A DNA stretch of 50,984 bases from assembly GCA_009919005.1 (NCBI GenBank), contig RGCW01000004.1:1-50984 (forward strand), in the 5' to 3' direction. The position numbers and the translations under genes are program-made. This document shows positions 1 through 8,815 of this stretch, in pieces. This stretch comes from Candidatus Aquidulcis sp. (GTDB lineage Bacteria > Chloroflexota > Limnocylindria > Limnocylindrales > Limnocylindraceae). The stretch's first letter is position 1; the number at the start of each line of letters is the position of its first letter. The notes beneath the pieces are model-generated. The model ran no database searches and was not told where the DNA came from. It was given only the letters and a program-made list of their open reading frames with translations.

Positions 1-831
1 GAGCAGCTCCTGCACATCATCGCGCTCCTCTTTGGTCATCAGTCGCAAGATCTCTTTGCGGCTGAGTGGTGAGAGCTCAGCGACAGCATCTGCCGCCTCG
101 TCCGGACTCATCTCTTCCAACAGATCGGCGGCACGCTCCGGCTCCAGGTCTTCCAACAGATCGGTTCGTGTCTCAGGCTCCAACTCTTCAAGTGCCTCCG
201 CTGCAACCTCTTCGTCGAGCGTGTTGAAGATGTCGGCACGGTCACGTGGAGTGAGCTGGTCAACAATCGTTGCCAAGTCGGCTGGATGTAACTCGGAGAG
301 GCCGGCGTGTGGCACGCGCAGGCGTACACTGGCGATCGTTGAACCGAGTGGGTCAACATCCTCCCAGTCGATGTATGACGCGACGCGAGACTGTTCGCCC
401 GAGAGTCGCTCCACCCAGGAATCGGGTAGGCCGAGTCGGCGCAGCAATCCAGCGGTCCCTACGTCGACGGCGACGAGACGCATCGCCCCCTCAACAAAGT
501 CGAGGATCACATCGTTCGCGCGCACCACTTTGCGACCGTCGATGTCGACGATCTGCTTATCGAGGAGGTCGCCCTTGAGCAGGATTTCGTCATCGCGGCG
601 GCGGAAGCGGCTGATATTGATACGGGTGGCCGAGATCGTGGCTCCAGCAGCATCCATTCGCTCCACGCTGCTCCAGCCCAGGTAGATGCGGCGGCGCCCT
701 GTACGCACCACGAGCCCAGTGATCGGAGGGTGGCTCGTCCCCACGGCGGCGATCAGGTCGTCGATGACGCCGATCGCGTCGGCACTATTGTCGCGGACTG
801 GTCGTCCGATCAGTCGAGAAAGGTGGAGCAT
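1..831 (-). CDS. MgtE-like protein with PRC-barrel N-terminus (C-terminus beyond window)
   Basis: I read 277 codons on the minus strand; the gene runs off the left edge, so the C-terminus is missing. The first ~140 residues look like two PRC-barrel-type beta units (near the start, RLIGRPV followed later by a GDLLDKQIVDIDG segment). From about residue 190 there is an acidic, leucine-rich helical repeat region (DLLEDLEPERAADLLEEM, then LSPLSRKEILRL) typical of the MgtE N-terminal superhelical domain. In the family this domain is followed by CBS domains and sometimes the Mg2+ channel; neither is visible here. It may be a soluble Mg2+/nucleotide-sensing protein or a full transporter. I chose ATG at 831 because GGAGGG lies 5 bases upstream; ATG at 843 is in frame but has a poorer site. 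Confidence 0.8.
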   Translation of the reverse strand, partial: MLHLSRLIGRPVRDNSADAIGVIDDLIAAVGTSHPPITGLVVRTGRRRIYLGWSSVERMDAAGATISATRINISRFRRRDDEILLKGDLLDKQIVDIDGRKVVRANDVILDFVEGAMRLVAVDVGTAGLLRRLGLPDSWVERLSGEQSRVASYIDWEDVDPLGSTIASVRLRVPHAGLSELHPADLATIVDQLTPRDRADIFNTLDEEVAAEALEELEPETRTDLLEDLEPERAADLLEEMSPDEAADAVAELSPLSRKEILRLMTKEERDDVQELL

Positions 832-912
832 GTTGCCCTCCATTACCCTGCGCCGGCTCCTGCGGTCACGAGGAGTCTACGCGGGAGCCCTTGCTCGCGC
901 TACCCTGACCCT

Positions 913-1809
913 ATGAGTCAATCGACATCGGCCCGTCGTCGCGCCCGTTCGCTCGCGACCACTCGCCTTACCGCCCTCACCGACACCGCCGCAGAGTTCG
1001 GAGAGGTTGAGGTGTCACGCCCCTGGGCCGAAACCATCGTCGCGGTCGCAGTCGCAGCCGGGGTCGCACACTTCGCCACAGGCCCCGGAACCGTCTTGGC
1101 GGGCGCCGCCGCGGCGCTGCTCGGCGCGGTCGGGGTGAACGCTGTCCGACGGTCGGAGGTCCGTGACCTACCGATCGGCTCGGAGGTGGTGCTCGGTGCC
1201 CTCGTCGCCCTCTCGATCGCGGGCATTGTGCGCCTTGTCCCCACGGGGATCGCGATGGTGATCGAGATCGTAGTCGGGATCGTGATCTTGCGAGCCGTGA
1301 TTGAGTGGCAGTTACGTCTCCGTCGGAGTAGTAATGGGTCACTCCATCGTGACCGTGTGGCCAGCTTGGCCCTCTTCACCCTTGTGCTGTTTGCCGCCTC
1401 CGTAGGGATCACCGCGCTAGTCCCTGGGATCGTGACGCTCCCTGGAACTCCGTCGGCACGTCCAGATCCCGTCGGACCACTAGCGATCCTGGCTGTCGGC
1501 ATCGGCAGCGCGGCCGTTGCCGCCGTTCTTGCTGCGAGCATGTCGAACCTTCGCCGCGAGCGCACCTCGGCGATCGTGCGCGATGCCTTGGGTGCCGCAG
1601 CACTGAATGGTGCCGCCTCCATTCTGTTCGCCACCGTCGGCGTTGCTCGACTTGCGGGACCAGCAGGGCTCGCGGTCCTCTTCTATGCCCGCGAGATCTG
1701 GGCTGCGACCCCGGACGGGGAGCGCCGCGACCCACGGTTGATCTTCGAAATCATTGCTCTCACGCTCGCGACGGGGGTCGCCCTGATCTGGATTGGGGTC
1801 GGTCGCTAG
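913..1809 (+). CDS. Polytopic membrane protein, function unknown
   Basis: A 298-residue protein. The first ~30 residues are basic and Ser/Arg/Thr-rich. About seven hydrophobic segments follow (for example around AVAVAAGVAHFATG, VVLGALVALSIAGIV, GIAMVIEIVVGIVIL, LALFTLVLFAASVGI, GPLAILAVGIGSAAVAAV, and a final LTLATGVALIWIGVG), so it is an integral membrane protein. I recognise no motif that fixes a function. It is divergent from the MgtE-like gene with about 80 bases between, a gap that must hold both promoters. The ATG at 913 is chosen because the upstream in-frame sequence is arginine-rich and overlaps the divergent gene region. No clear Shine-Dalgarno sequence is visible, so a leaderless transcript is possible. 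Confidence 0.7.
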   Translation: MSQSTSARRRARSLATTRLTALTDTAAEFGEVEVSRPWAETIVAVAVAAGVAHFATGPGTVLAGAAAALLGAVGVNAVRRSEVRDLPIGSEVVLGALVALSIAGIVRLVPTGIAMVIEIVVGIVILRAVIEWQLRLRRSSNGSLHRDRVASLALFTLVLFAASVGITALVPGIVTLPGTPSARPDPVGPLAILAVGIGSAAVAAVLAASMSNLRRERTSAIVRDALGAAALNGAASILFATVGVARLAGPAGLAVLFYAREIWAATPDGERRDPRLIFEIIALTLATGVALIWIGVGR

Positions 1810-1878
1810 CGATCGGCTATCCTTCCGCCACGGCAGAGCGGGGGAATTGCCCGCATGCACCGCATTGAGGAGGAGCCT

Positions 1879-2754
1879 GTGACCCTCGCCAACGAGACCC
1901 CCACCACCCAGAAGCCGAGCCGCACCGCCAAGGAGCAGGCGGAGATCGCGCTGAAGGCGGCCGCCGAAGGGCGTTGGAAGGATGCGAGCGAAGCGAACGC
2001 CGCCATTCTCGCGCTGGGTGACGCCATAAAGGTTGAGGAGCGCGTTGAGGCGCAGAATCGACTCGCGAAATGCCTCTGGGAGCTAGGCGATCTTGCGGGT
2101 TCCAAAAAGGAGTACCAGACCACCCTTGCACTCGACCCACTGAACCGCATTGCTGAGCGCAACCTCGAGCGCCTGAAGGGCCTCATCAAGCAGGTGGGGA
2201 AGAAGACCTCTGCAAGCAGCGAGGGGGCAACCACCCCCGCTGGCATCTTTATTCAGGAGGCCGGCACCACCGGATTCGCCGCACTTACCCACGTCGCCGA
2301 CGCCGGGACGCTGGCACAGGTCAATCCTGGTGATGCGGTTGAGCTGATCGTGCTGGGAAATCGCTTGATCGCCAAGGCGAACGGCGTTGAGATCGGGCGT
2401 GTTGAGCCGCGAATCGCGGCGCGTCTCGTCAAGTTGATCGGTGATGGAAACACCTACACCTCAGGAATCACCTCAATCAGTGGCGGCGACATCCGCATCA
2501 TCATTCGAGAAGAGCACGTCAGCGCTGGGAACGTCGGGAAGGTTTCGTTCCCGACGGCCACCCGAACGAGCGATGAGCGTCCCTATACCAAGGGTTCCTT
2601 CTTCCGCGAAGATGAGGGCTTCAGTGATGATGACGAGGAATCCTACGAAGAGGAGACGCCGATTGTGGAGCGACCGAGCGTTGAGCCGCCAGAGAAGACA
2701 TCGGATGATGCCTTCTTGCCCGAAAGCGAAGAGGCAGGCAGCAACGACGAGTAG
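1879..2754 (+). CDS. Tetratricopeptide-repeat protein with acidic tail
   Basis: A 291-residue cytoplasmic protein. Residues ~15-115 form TPR-like helical pairs (EIALKAAAEGRWKDASEANA, then NRLAKCLWELGDLAGSKKEY ending with ALDPLNRIAERNLERL). A middle beta-rich part (about 130-225) includes NPGDAVELIVLGNRLIAKANG and VEPRIAARLVKLI. The last ~60 residues are very acidic (DEGFSDDDEESYEEE) and probably disordered. TPR proteins act as adaptors, so the partner cannot be named from sequence. I chose GTG at 1879 because AGGAGG stands 5-6 bases upstream; an in-frame ATG lies at 1855. The gene is 24 bases before the large zinc-motif protein, suggesting co-transcription. Confidence 0.75.
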   Translation: MTLANETPTTQKPSRTAKEQAEIALKAAAEGRWKDASEANAAILALGDAIKVEERVEAQNRLAKCLWELGDLAGSKKEYQTTLALDPLNRIAERNLERLKGLIKQVGKKTSASSEGATTPAGIFIQEAGTTGFAALTHVADAGTLAQVNPGDAVELIVLGNRLIAKANGVEIGRVEPRIAARLVKLIGDGNTYTSGITSISGGDIRIIIREEHVSAGNVGKVSFPTATRTSDERPYTKGSFFREDEGFSDDDEESYEEETPIVERPSVEPPEKTSDDAFLPESEEAGSNDE

Positions 2755-2778
2755 CTGAGCGAGTCGGAGGGCGTGCAC

Positions 2779-5115
2779 GTGGATCGTAGCGCCGCCCGAT
2801 TCGCCGCCGCACTCGCACCAGCCTCTCCAGCTGACCCTTCGTTTGCTGCAGGCAGTTTGACCGTCGACTTAACGGCCCAGAGCGCTGCGCTGGCACGTGC
2901 CAGCGTGCGATATCAGTACCGCACCCTCCTTCATGCGCGTGATGCCGTTGATGAGTGGGCGATCGCGACAGAACTGCGTCCACCAACGGTGCGGGCCTAC
3001 GAGGCTGCCACCGCCGCCCTTCTCGCCTCGGCCACACCAGCGCTTGAAGAGGGATGGCAGAGCACGTGTGCTGCGTGTGGGCAGTCCGTACGCGTCGCCG
3101 CCTGGCGATGGGAGGATCCTTTCGACGCGGATCGTGACCATGCCCAGCCAACGGCTCGTCGCGCCACCTGTGCCGCCTGTCGTGCCCTTGGGCGTCGTGG
3201 CGGCGACGCTGCCACGATCCCCTCTGGCGAGTCTGTTCGCGCGACCCCCTTGGAGCCAGAGGTGCGCGCTCAGGTGGAGGCTCGCTTTGCTGGAGCGACG
3301 GATGGTGCCGCCGAGCGTTGGAGCACCCGTCAGCTGCGCGCACTCCAGGCGATGAGTCGCGCACTGGAGGGTTCGACGGAGAGTGCCGTGATGCTCGCCG
3401 CACTCCGACTCACGCTGACCGAAGCGGCAGCAACCATGGCGCGACCGCAGCGATCAGGGCGCTCGTGGTGGGAGGTCGCCCCGTGGCAGGCGATGCTCGA
3501 AGCGATCGAAACCCGTCGACGAATCTATTTGACGGCGCAGTCGCTCCCTCCTCAGCTGACGATGAGCAGTGATCTCTCAGCGCTCTCGTACCCGGGAGCG
3601 GGCGCCATCCTCCTTCGCGGTGGTGCTTCATCACGCACTTCGCTTGCTTCGCTCATCGCTCGTACGCCGTCGGTAGCCGTTGCCTGCGTGCGGATCTGCG
3701 TTGGAGGGAGTTCGGAGGAGCGGATTGACCGCGCTGTTGCAGCACGCTGGGCCGGGGAGGTGAGTGAGGGTGACCCACTGCAGATCGCGCTGCAGTCCAA
3801 TGATGCCGCCACCATTGCCGCGGCGCTCGCACGGCTAATCGTGACCATGGATCCACTCATTCGACAGCGGCCACGACTGGTGATTGATCTTGATGATCAT
3901 CCAGAGCAGATCGCGGGCGTGTTGACCGCGGTGCGTCTCGCTGGTGCCGTTGGCGACGTTTCCCGTCGACGTGATGATGAGCGCCCCGGACTCACGATCT
4001 CCGTGCGCTTTGATGCGTCGCCCGAGCGCCCCTCGCGGACTTCAAGCCAGATTGCACTAATCAGCGATCTGGTTGTGGCCCATGGTGAGCCGGTGACGGC
4101 GCGACAACTGCTTCCCGCGTATGCGGCAGTGCGAGTTCGCGAAGCCCATGCCTCTGGTGAACTGCTTGATCCCGCAGCCTTTCTCGCTGACCTGCAGCGA
4201 TGTAGTGATATTCATGCGACGCTCCGCCCAACAGGATCATTTGATCAACTGATTGCGCTGGCGGAGGGTCGAATCTTCGTGGAGGCTCGCGCTGAGCGAG
4301 AGCGACTCGCCTCACCCGCCACGGATCGAGTCGATGCCGCCGTGTGGGCGCTCGTCGCCGATCTTGGGCGTGAAGATCGTGCCGACGAGGCGCTGGTCGC
4401 CCTCGATGCCGACCCGATCGGAGTCTCTTCCGAGATGCGATCTGCCTTGCTCGACGCCTACACCGTCGTCTCCGAAGAGGTGCGCACGCCGCGCGCATCG
4501 CAAGCTGATCTCGCCGACGAACGGCTGATGAATCTGGCGGGACTCCTTGAACTTGGGCCGCGCATGGGGCTCTATACCGCGGTCTCACCGTCGCTGGCCG
4601 ACCGTGTCGTTGCGGGCCGGTCGCTCGGAGCGCGCACCACCATTGACCCAATCGACGCATCGCCTCCATTGCGCACTCGCTCGGATCGAGGGGCCTTCGA
4701 TGCGGTTGATGTGATCCTGTATCGACGCGGTCGAGTCGTCTTGCTCTGCGAAGTGATTACGGGTCCACTCCCTCTTGGTGATCTCCTGCTCAACCAACAT
4801 GCGCGGATCGCGAGCGATCCTGAAGTTGTGCGCCTTCTTCTGCTCGCACCCGCGCTCGTTCCGCTGTTGCAAGCGCGCCTCGCAGCAGATGAGCGACTTG
4901 CCGCGGCGTGGGAGTCGGGAAATTGGCACCTGCTTGCCACTGATCGTATTGCGGCGTTGTCTCGCCTCCCGGCGCCGCGGCTCGCTGACCTAGAGGGTCA
5001 CCTTGGTGCTGAGCCACCACAGCGCCAGGCTGCGCAACTTGACCTCAGCTCGCTTGGTTGGGATGGTTCACAATCACGGCAGCATCAAGGGGGAGATCAT
5101 GAACCTACCGAATGA
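2779..5115 (+). CDS. Large unrecognised protein with two CxxC motifs; possible degenerate DNA methylase/nuclease-like architecture
   Basis: A 779-residue soluble protein that I cannot firmly name. Residues 97-134 contain CAAC and CAAC about 30 apart, a likely zinc ribbon. A following segment with WSTRQLRALQAMSRALEG and MLAALRLTLTEAAATMARPQ resembles, from memory, a region of Zn-ribbon-containing adenine DNA methylases, but I find no [DNS]PP[YFW] catalytic motif and no glycine-rich SAM loop. Near residue 640 the stretch DAVDVILYRRG followed by VVLLCEV has the D...ExV spacing of a PD-(D/E)XK nuclease core, without the usual lysine. GTG at 2779 is preferred (GGAGGG 7 bases upstream); GTG at 2773 is too close to it. 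The 3' end overlaps the ABA4-like gene by 17 bases. It could be a DNA-binding scaffold or an inactive enzyme. Confidence 0.65.
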   Translation: MDRSAARFAAALAPASPADPSFAAGSLTVDLTAQSAALARASVRYQYRTLLHARDAVDEWAIATELRPPTVRAYEAATAALLASATPALEEGWQSTCAACGQSVRVAAWRWEDPFDADRDHAQPTARRATCAACRALGRRGGDAATIPSGESVRATPLEPEVRAQVEARFAGATDGAAERWSTRQLRALQAMSRALEGSTESAVMLAALRLTLTEAAATMARPQRSGRSWWEVAPWQAMLEAIETRRRIYLTAQSLPPQLTMSSDLSALSYPGAGAILLRGGASSRTSLASLIARTPSVAVACVRICVGGSSEERIDRAVAARWAGEVSEGDPLQIALQSNDAATIAAALARLIVTMDPLIRQRPRLVIDLDDHPEQIAGVLTAVRLAGAVGDVSRRRDDERPGLTISVRFDASPERPSRTSSQIALISDLVVAHGEPVTARQLLPAYAAVRVREAHASGELLDPAAFLADLQRCSDIHATLRPTGSFDQLIALAEGRIFVEARAERERLASPATDRVDAAVWALVADLGREDRADEALVALDADPIGVSSEMRSALLDAYTVVSEEVRTPRASQADLADERLMNLAGLLELGPRMGLYTAVSPSLADRVVAGRSLGARTTIDPIDASPPLRTRSDRGAFDAVDVILYRRGRVVLLCEVITGPLPLGDLLLNQHARIASDPEVVRLLLLAPALVPLLQARLAADERLAAAWESGNWHLLATDRIAALSRLPAPRLADLEGHLGAEPPQRQAAQLDLSSLGWDGSQSRQHQGGDHEPTE

Positions 5116-5554
5116 GGTGCTCGAGGCACTCTTTTTCGCAGCCACCGTCGGCGTCGGACCATTCTGGATCCTGATGGCGTTGCGCCCTCACGCGACGGCA
5201 ACTCGGCGGGTGATGATCACGCCGTGGCCGGTGATCGCGCTTGCGCTGGTGTACGCCGTGCTCGTCCTTCCAAACCTTGGAGCGATCCTCGGCACGCTGG
5301 CGAATCCAACACTGAGCGCGATCGCCACGTCGCTGGCGACTCCAGCGGGGAGCCTTGCGGTGTGGCTCCACGTGCTTGCGTTTGACCTAATCGTCGGGCG
5401 CTTCATCTGGCTCGACGGCCTTGAGCGTGGAGTTGGTGCACCGCTGCGCATCGCCTCGTTGGCGCTCGCGTTACTCATTGGCCCGATCGGACTCCTCGTC
5501 CACCTCGCCCTGCGCCCCCGCGACCCCCGATCGGGCTCCCAGGCCGTATCCTGA
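5099..5554 (+). CDS. ABA4-like (DUF4281) membrane protein
   Basis: A 151-residue membrane protein with four hydrophobic segments. The segment WLHVLAFDLIVGRFIWLDG is characteristic of the ABA4-like family, in which plant ABA4 is needed for neoxanthin synthesis from violaxanthin; a GPIGLLVHLALRPRD C-terminal segment also fits. Bacterial members have no settled function. The start is ATG 5099, behind AAGGGGGAG, inside the end of the preceding gene, so translation is probably coupled. Carotenoid genes crtB and crtI lie about 3.2 kb downstream on the opposite strand, which makes a carotenoid-related role reasonable but unproven. Confidence 0.8.
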   Translation: MNLPNEVLEALFFAATVGVGPFWILMALRPHATATRRVMITPWPVIALALVYAVLVLPNLGAILGTLANPTLSAIATSLATPAGSLAVWLHVLAFDLIVGRFIWLDGLERGVGAPLRIASLALALLIGPIGLLVHLALRPRDPRSGSQAVS

Positions 5555-5614
5555 GCGTGACGCGCTCAGCACTTGGGCGCACGAGTCCCGGGACCCCGGG
5601 GAGGAGCCATCACG

Positions 5615-7303
5615 ATGTCGAAGCCACTCTCAGTCAACGACCAGGCGGTGAAGACCCTCGCGGACGACCTGTGGAAGGAGATGCTCTCCCACTCGCCGAT
5701 CTGGGGAACCTTCCTTGGGATTGAGGTTGACGACGGAGCACTCGATGACACCTCTGATGCTGCTCGCCTGCGCGATCGCGCCATGTGGGAGAAGTATTCA
5801 AAGGCGGCGAAGGCGATCGGTGATGACGGGCTCGATGTTGAGTGGAAGATCACGCGTGACCTGATCGCCGTTGGTGGCTCCATCGCCATCGAGAAGGACG
5901 ATCACCGCATGGACCTCCTCGCCTCCGTTGATCACATGGACGGCGTCCAGACGTTGCTCCCACAGCTAGCCACCTTCCAAGACGCAAAGAGCCCCGAGAA
6001 GTTCGCCAAGCTCGTGAGCCGACTCAAGGCCTTCCCGAAGTTTATGGACGACGCGATCGCGCGCGTCCATGAGGCGGAGAAGCGCGGGCTAACCGCCTCC
6101 AAGATTTCAACGGAGCGACTCATCGCCCAGCTTGAAGGCTTGATGGCGATCCCTGCCGATCAGTCACCGATCGTTACCGCAGCGAACGTTGCGGGTGATG
6201 CGGAACGTGCGGAGCTCGCCACGATCGTCGCCGAGTACGTCGACCCACAGATCAAGCGCTATTACGAGGCGGTCAGCGGTAGCTACCGATCCAAGGCGCG
6301 GGAGGTGCCAGGACTCTGCTCCGCACCAAACGGCGCCGAACTCTATCGCGTCGCGATCCGCAGCTGGACGGGCCTGCAGCTCGACCCGAAAGAGCTCCAC
6401 GAGATTGGCCTTCAGGAGTGGGCCGACATTCAGGAGGAGATGAAGGTCATCTCCACAAAGCTCGGCTTCGGCGGCTCGATCGAAAAGTTGCGCGATGCCG
6501 CGGAGAGCGACCCGACCAACGTCGCACCTTCGAAAGAGGCGCTGATCGTCCGCATCAAGGAAGACATTGATCGCGGCTACGCTGCCGCCGGCAAGGTTTT
6601 CGGGCGGTTCCCAAAAGCGGGCTGTGATGTGAAGGCGGTAGAGGACTTCAAAGAGAAGGATGCGCCAGCGGCGTACTACTTCAGCCCGGCGGCCGATGGT
6701 TCGCGCCCTGGCACCTACTACGTGAACGGCTACGATCTGCCGTCGCGCTTCTTGCACGCCCTTGCACCAACGACCTATCACGAGGCCATCCCAGGCCACC
6801 ACTTCCAGATCGCGCTTGAGATGGAGCTGGAGTTCTTGCCAGACCTGCGCAAGCATGCCTCACACTTGGCGGGGAACGCCTATGTCGAGGGTTGGGGCCT
6901 CTATTCGGAGCGACTCGCCGACGAGCTCGGCCTCTATCGCAACGAGATGGAGCGCTTCGGCATGCTGCAGGGTCAGGCACACCGCGCGGCGCGTCTCGTC
7001 GTCGACACCGGCCTCCACGCCTTCGGCTGGAGCCGTGACAAGGGGGTCGAGTTCATGGAGTCCGTGGGGCTACCTCGAACCGACGCGGAGATCGAGACCG
7101 ATCGCTACATCGCCTGGCCGGCTCAGGCGCTCTGCTACAAGGTTGGGCAGCGTGCCATTCAGCGCACGCGCGCCGCGATCGAGAAGCGAGACGGCGACAA
7201 GTTCGACATCAAGTCATTCCACGATCACGCGATCGGTCACGGCCAGATTCCGCTCCCGGTCTTTGAAGCCGAGATGCCGAACTGGGTGAAGCCAAGGGCA
7301 TGA
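5615..7303 (+). CDS. DUF885 family protein (predicted zinc metallopeptidase-like)
   Basis: A 562-residue protein without a signal peptide. It carries the family hallmark HEAIPGHH at residues 389-396 and the downstream glutamate motif EGWGLYSE starting at residue 425, together resembling a gluzincin-type metal site (HExxxxH plus a distal Glu). These motifs are those of the DUF885 family, some members of which are suspected peptidases or hydrolases; substrates are largely unknown. The many charged N-terminal residues suggest a helical cytoplasmic enzyme. ATG 5615 is preceded by GGGGAGGAG, which decides the start. The stop overlaps the EamA start as ATGA, so the two are almost certainly co-translated. 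Confidence 0.88.
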   Translation: MSKPLSVNDQAVKTLADDLWKEMLSHSPIWGTFLGIEVDDGALDDTSDAARLRDRAMWEKYSKAAKAIGDDGLDVEWKITRDLIAVGGSIAIEKDDHRMDLLASVDHMDGVQTLLPQLATFQDAKSPEKFAKLVSRLKAFPKFMDDAIARVHEAEKRGLTASKISTERLIAQLEGLMAIPADQSPIVTAANVAGDAERAELATIVAEYVDPQIKRYYEAVSGSYRSKAREVPGLCSAPNGAELYRVAIRSWTGLQLDPKELHEIGLQEWADIQEEMKVISTKLGFGGSIEKLRDAAESDPTNVAPSKEALIVRIKEDIDRGYAAAGKVFGRFPKAGCDVKAVEDFKEKDAPAAYYFSPAADGSRPGTYYVNGYDLPSRFLHALAPTTYHEAIPGHHFQIALEMELEFLPDLRKHASHLAGNAYVEGWGLYSERLADELGLYRNEMERFGMLQGQAHRAARLVVDTGLHAFGWSRDKGVEFMESVGLPRTDAEIETDRYIAWPAQALCYKVGQRAIQRTRAAIEKRDGDKFDIKSFHDHAIGHGQIPLPVFEAEMPNWVKPRA

Positions 7304-8232
7304 GTACCGCTGGGGGAACCGCGGGCGCGGCCCGCGGAACCTCCCGGCGAACGGTCGGCATCCTCTGCGCGATCGGTGCCTCAGTCGCCTGGGGCCTCGG
7401 TTCTACGACATCGGATTACGTCCTATCGGCGGGAGTAGGAAACGACACCTTCCTCGTGATCGAGTTGGGCGTCGGTTGCTTGGTGCTCCTCTTGCTCGGT
7501 GCCCTTCGTGGCGAGCTGGGCGGCTTTAGGCATCCTGGCCTGTTTCGTGCATCGTCCACGGGACTGATTGAGCCGTGGGGGGCGTATACCCTGGGTAATG
7601 TTGGGATCATCTTCTCTAGTGGGGCCTTTGTTGCCCTTGTCTCATCTCTGAATCCCGTTTTGGTCGCTCTGCTGGCCGCCCCATATCTTGGCGAGCGGGT
7701 GAGCCGTCGCGCTGCACTCCTCATGGTGATCTCAATCCTCGGCGTAAGCCTTGTCGTCGGCGGTGCAGGCGCGGCAGGAACGCTGCAACCGTTCGGCATC
7801 ATCTTTGCCATCCTCGGCCTCTTCTGCGGCGCCGCCTACGTGCTCATCTCGTCCAAGTTGGTGCGCACCGTGCCGATCTTGCCTCTTGTCGCCTCACAGC
7901 TGTTTGTCGCTGCACTGGCATCGCTCGCCGTCCTTGCCGTTCGAGTCACCGCGCTCAACGGAGATGTGCAGCTCCCGAGCACCACCCTGCAGTGGATCGT
8001 CTCGGTGGCGACCGGGATCTTTGGTGGTGCCGCGCCGTTCATCTTGTACCTCGAGGCGACACGACGAATCCCTACCACCACCGTCAGTCAATTCACCACG
8101 CTGGTTCCCGTGATCGCACTCATCGGTGGCGTGATCGTTTTGAACGATGTGACCACGCCGATCCAACTCGTAGGCACCGCCATCGTGGTGGCGGCACTCT
8201 CGCTGCTCGCCCGCTACGCTCGAGCGCATTGA
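7300..8232 (+). CDS. EamA/DMT superfamily transporter
   Basis: A 310-residue inner-membrane protein with about ten hydrophobic segments arranged as two repeats of five, the layout of the drug/metabolite transporter superfamily (EamA domains). The first repeat begins GILCAIGASVAWGLGS, and the second contains GIIFAILGLFCGAAYVLISS and LEATRRIPTTTVSQFTTLVPVIA, typical of EamA-type exporters of amino acids or metabolites. The substrate cannot be told. ATGA overlap with the DUF885 gene and a 1-base gap to the GDT1 gene make a three-gene operon. A peptidase followed by an exporter could fit handling of amino acids, but that is inference. Confidence 0.88.
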   Translation: MSTAGGTAGAARGTSRRTVGILCAIGASVAWGLGSTTSDYVLSAGVGNDTFLVIELGVGCLVLLLLGALRGELGGFRHPGLFRASSTGLIEPWGAYTLGNVGIIFSSGAFVALVSSLNPVLVALLAAPYLGERVSRRAALLMVISILGVSLVVGGAGAAGTLQPFGIIFAILGLFCGAAYVLISSKLVRTVPILPLVASQLFVAALASLAVLAVRVTALNGDVQLPSTTLQWIVSVATGIFGGAAPFILYLEATRRIPTTTVSQFTTLVPVIALIGGVIVLNDVTTPIQLVGTAIVVAALSLLARYARAH

Positions 8233-8233
8233 G

Positions 8234-8815
8234 ATGGACGCTTTTCTGCTCTCAGCAGGGGTGATCTTCATCGCTGAGCTGGGCGATAAGAGCCAGCTCA
8301 TGGCTATGGCATTCGCTGCTCGCTACCGATTCTGGCCGGTCATGATCGGGATCACAGGAGCGACCCTGCTTGTTCACGCGGGGTCTGTCTTCATCGGGCG
8401 ACTTGCTGCAAGTGCACTCCCGGTCGATGCCATCAACCTTGCAGCTGGGGCTTCGTATCTGGGGTTCGCGGTCTGGACGCTGCGCGGAGATGAGTTGGGC
8501 GATGACGATCAGGAGAGAGCCACACGGGGTGGGCGGTGGGCCATCCTGGCGATCGGCACCTCGTTCTTCCTCTCGGAGCTCGGTGACAAGACGATGTTGG
8601 CCACCGTCACCCTTGGCGCTACGAACGAGCCGATCGGTACCTGGCTCGGCTCCACGGCAGGGATGGTGCTCGCCGATGCCCTCGCAGTGGGAGCTGGAAC
8701 GCTGCTCGCTATGCGAATTGCCCCGCGCACGATCGCGCGTTTGGCCGCCGCGTCATTCGTGATCTTTGGCCTGCTCTTGCTCTATGAGGGGGTTCGCGGG
8801 CTTCTCGGCACTTAA
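8234..8815 (+). CDS. GDT1/TMEM165 (UPF0016) family cation exporter
   Basis: A 193-residue membrane protein with two copies of the family signature E-x-G-D-[KR]-[ST]: ELGDKS at residues 15-20 and ELGDKT at 115-120, each at the start of a three-helix half. Members (MneA in Vibrio, Gdt1 in yeast, TMEM165 in man) move Mn2+ and/or Ca2+ out of the cytoplasm, probably in exchange for protons. The length matches bacterial members. It begins one base after the EamA stop and ends in a 4-base convergent overlap with crtB. Mn2+ export is the usual bacterial assignment; the metal is inferred from the family. Confidence 0.9.
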   Translation: MDAFLLSAGVIFIAELGDKSQLMAMAFAARYRFWPVMIGITGATLLVHAGSVFIGRLAASALPVDAINLAAGASYLGFAVWTLRGDELGDDDQERATRGGRWAILAIGTSFFLSELGDKTMLATVTLGATNEPIGTWLGSTAGMVLADALAVGAGTLLAMRIAPRTIARLAAASFVIFGLLLLYEGVRGLLGT

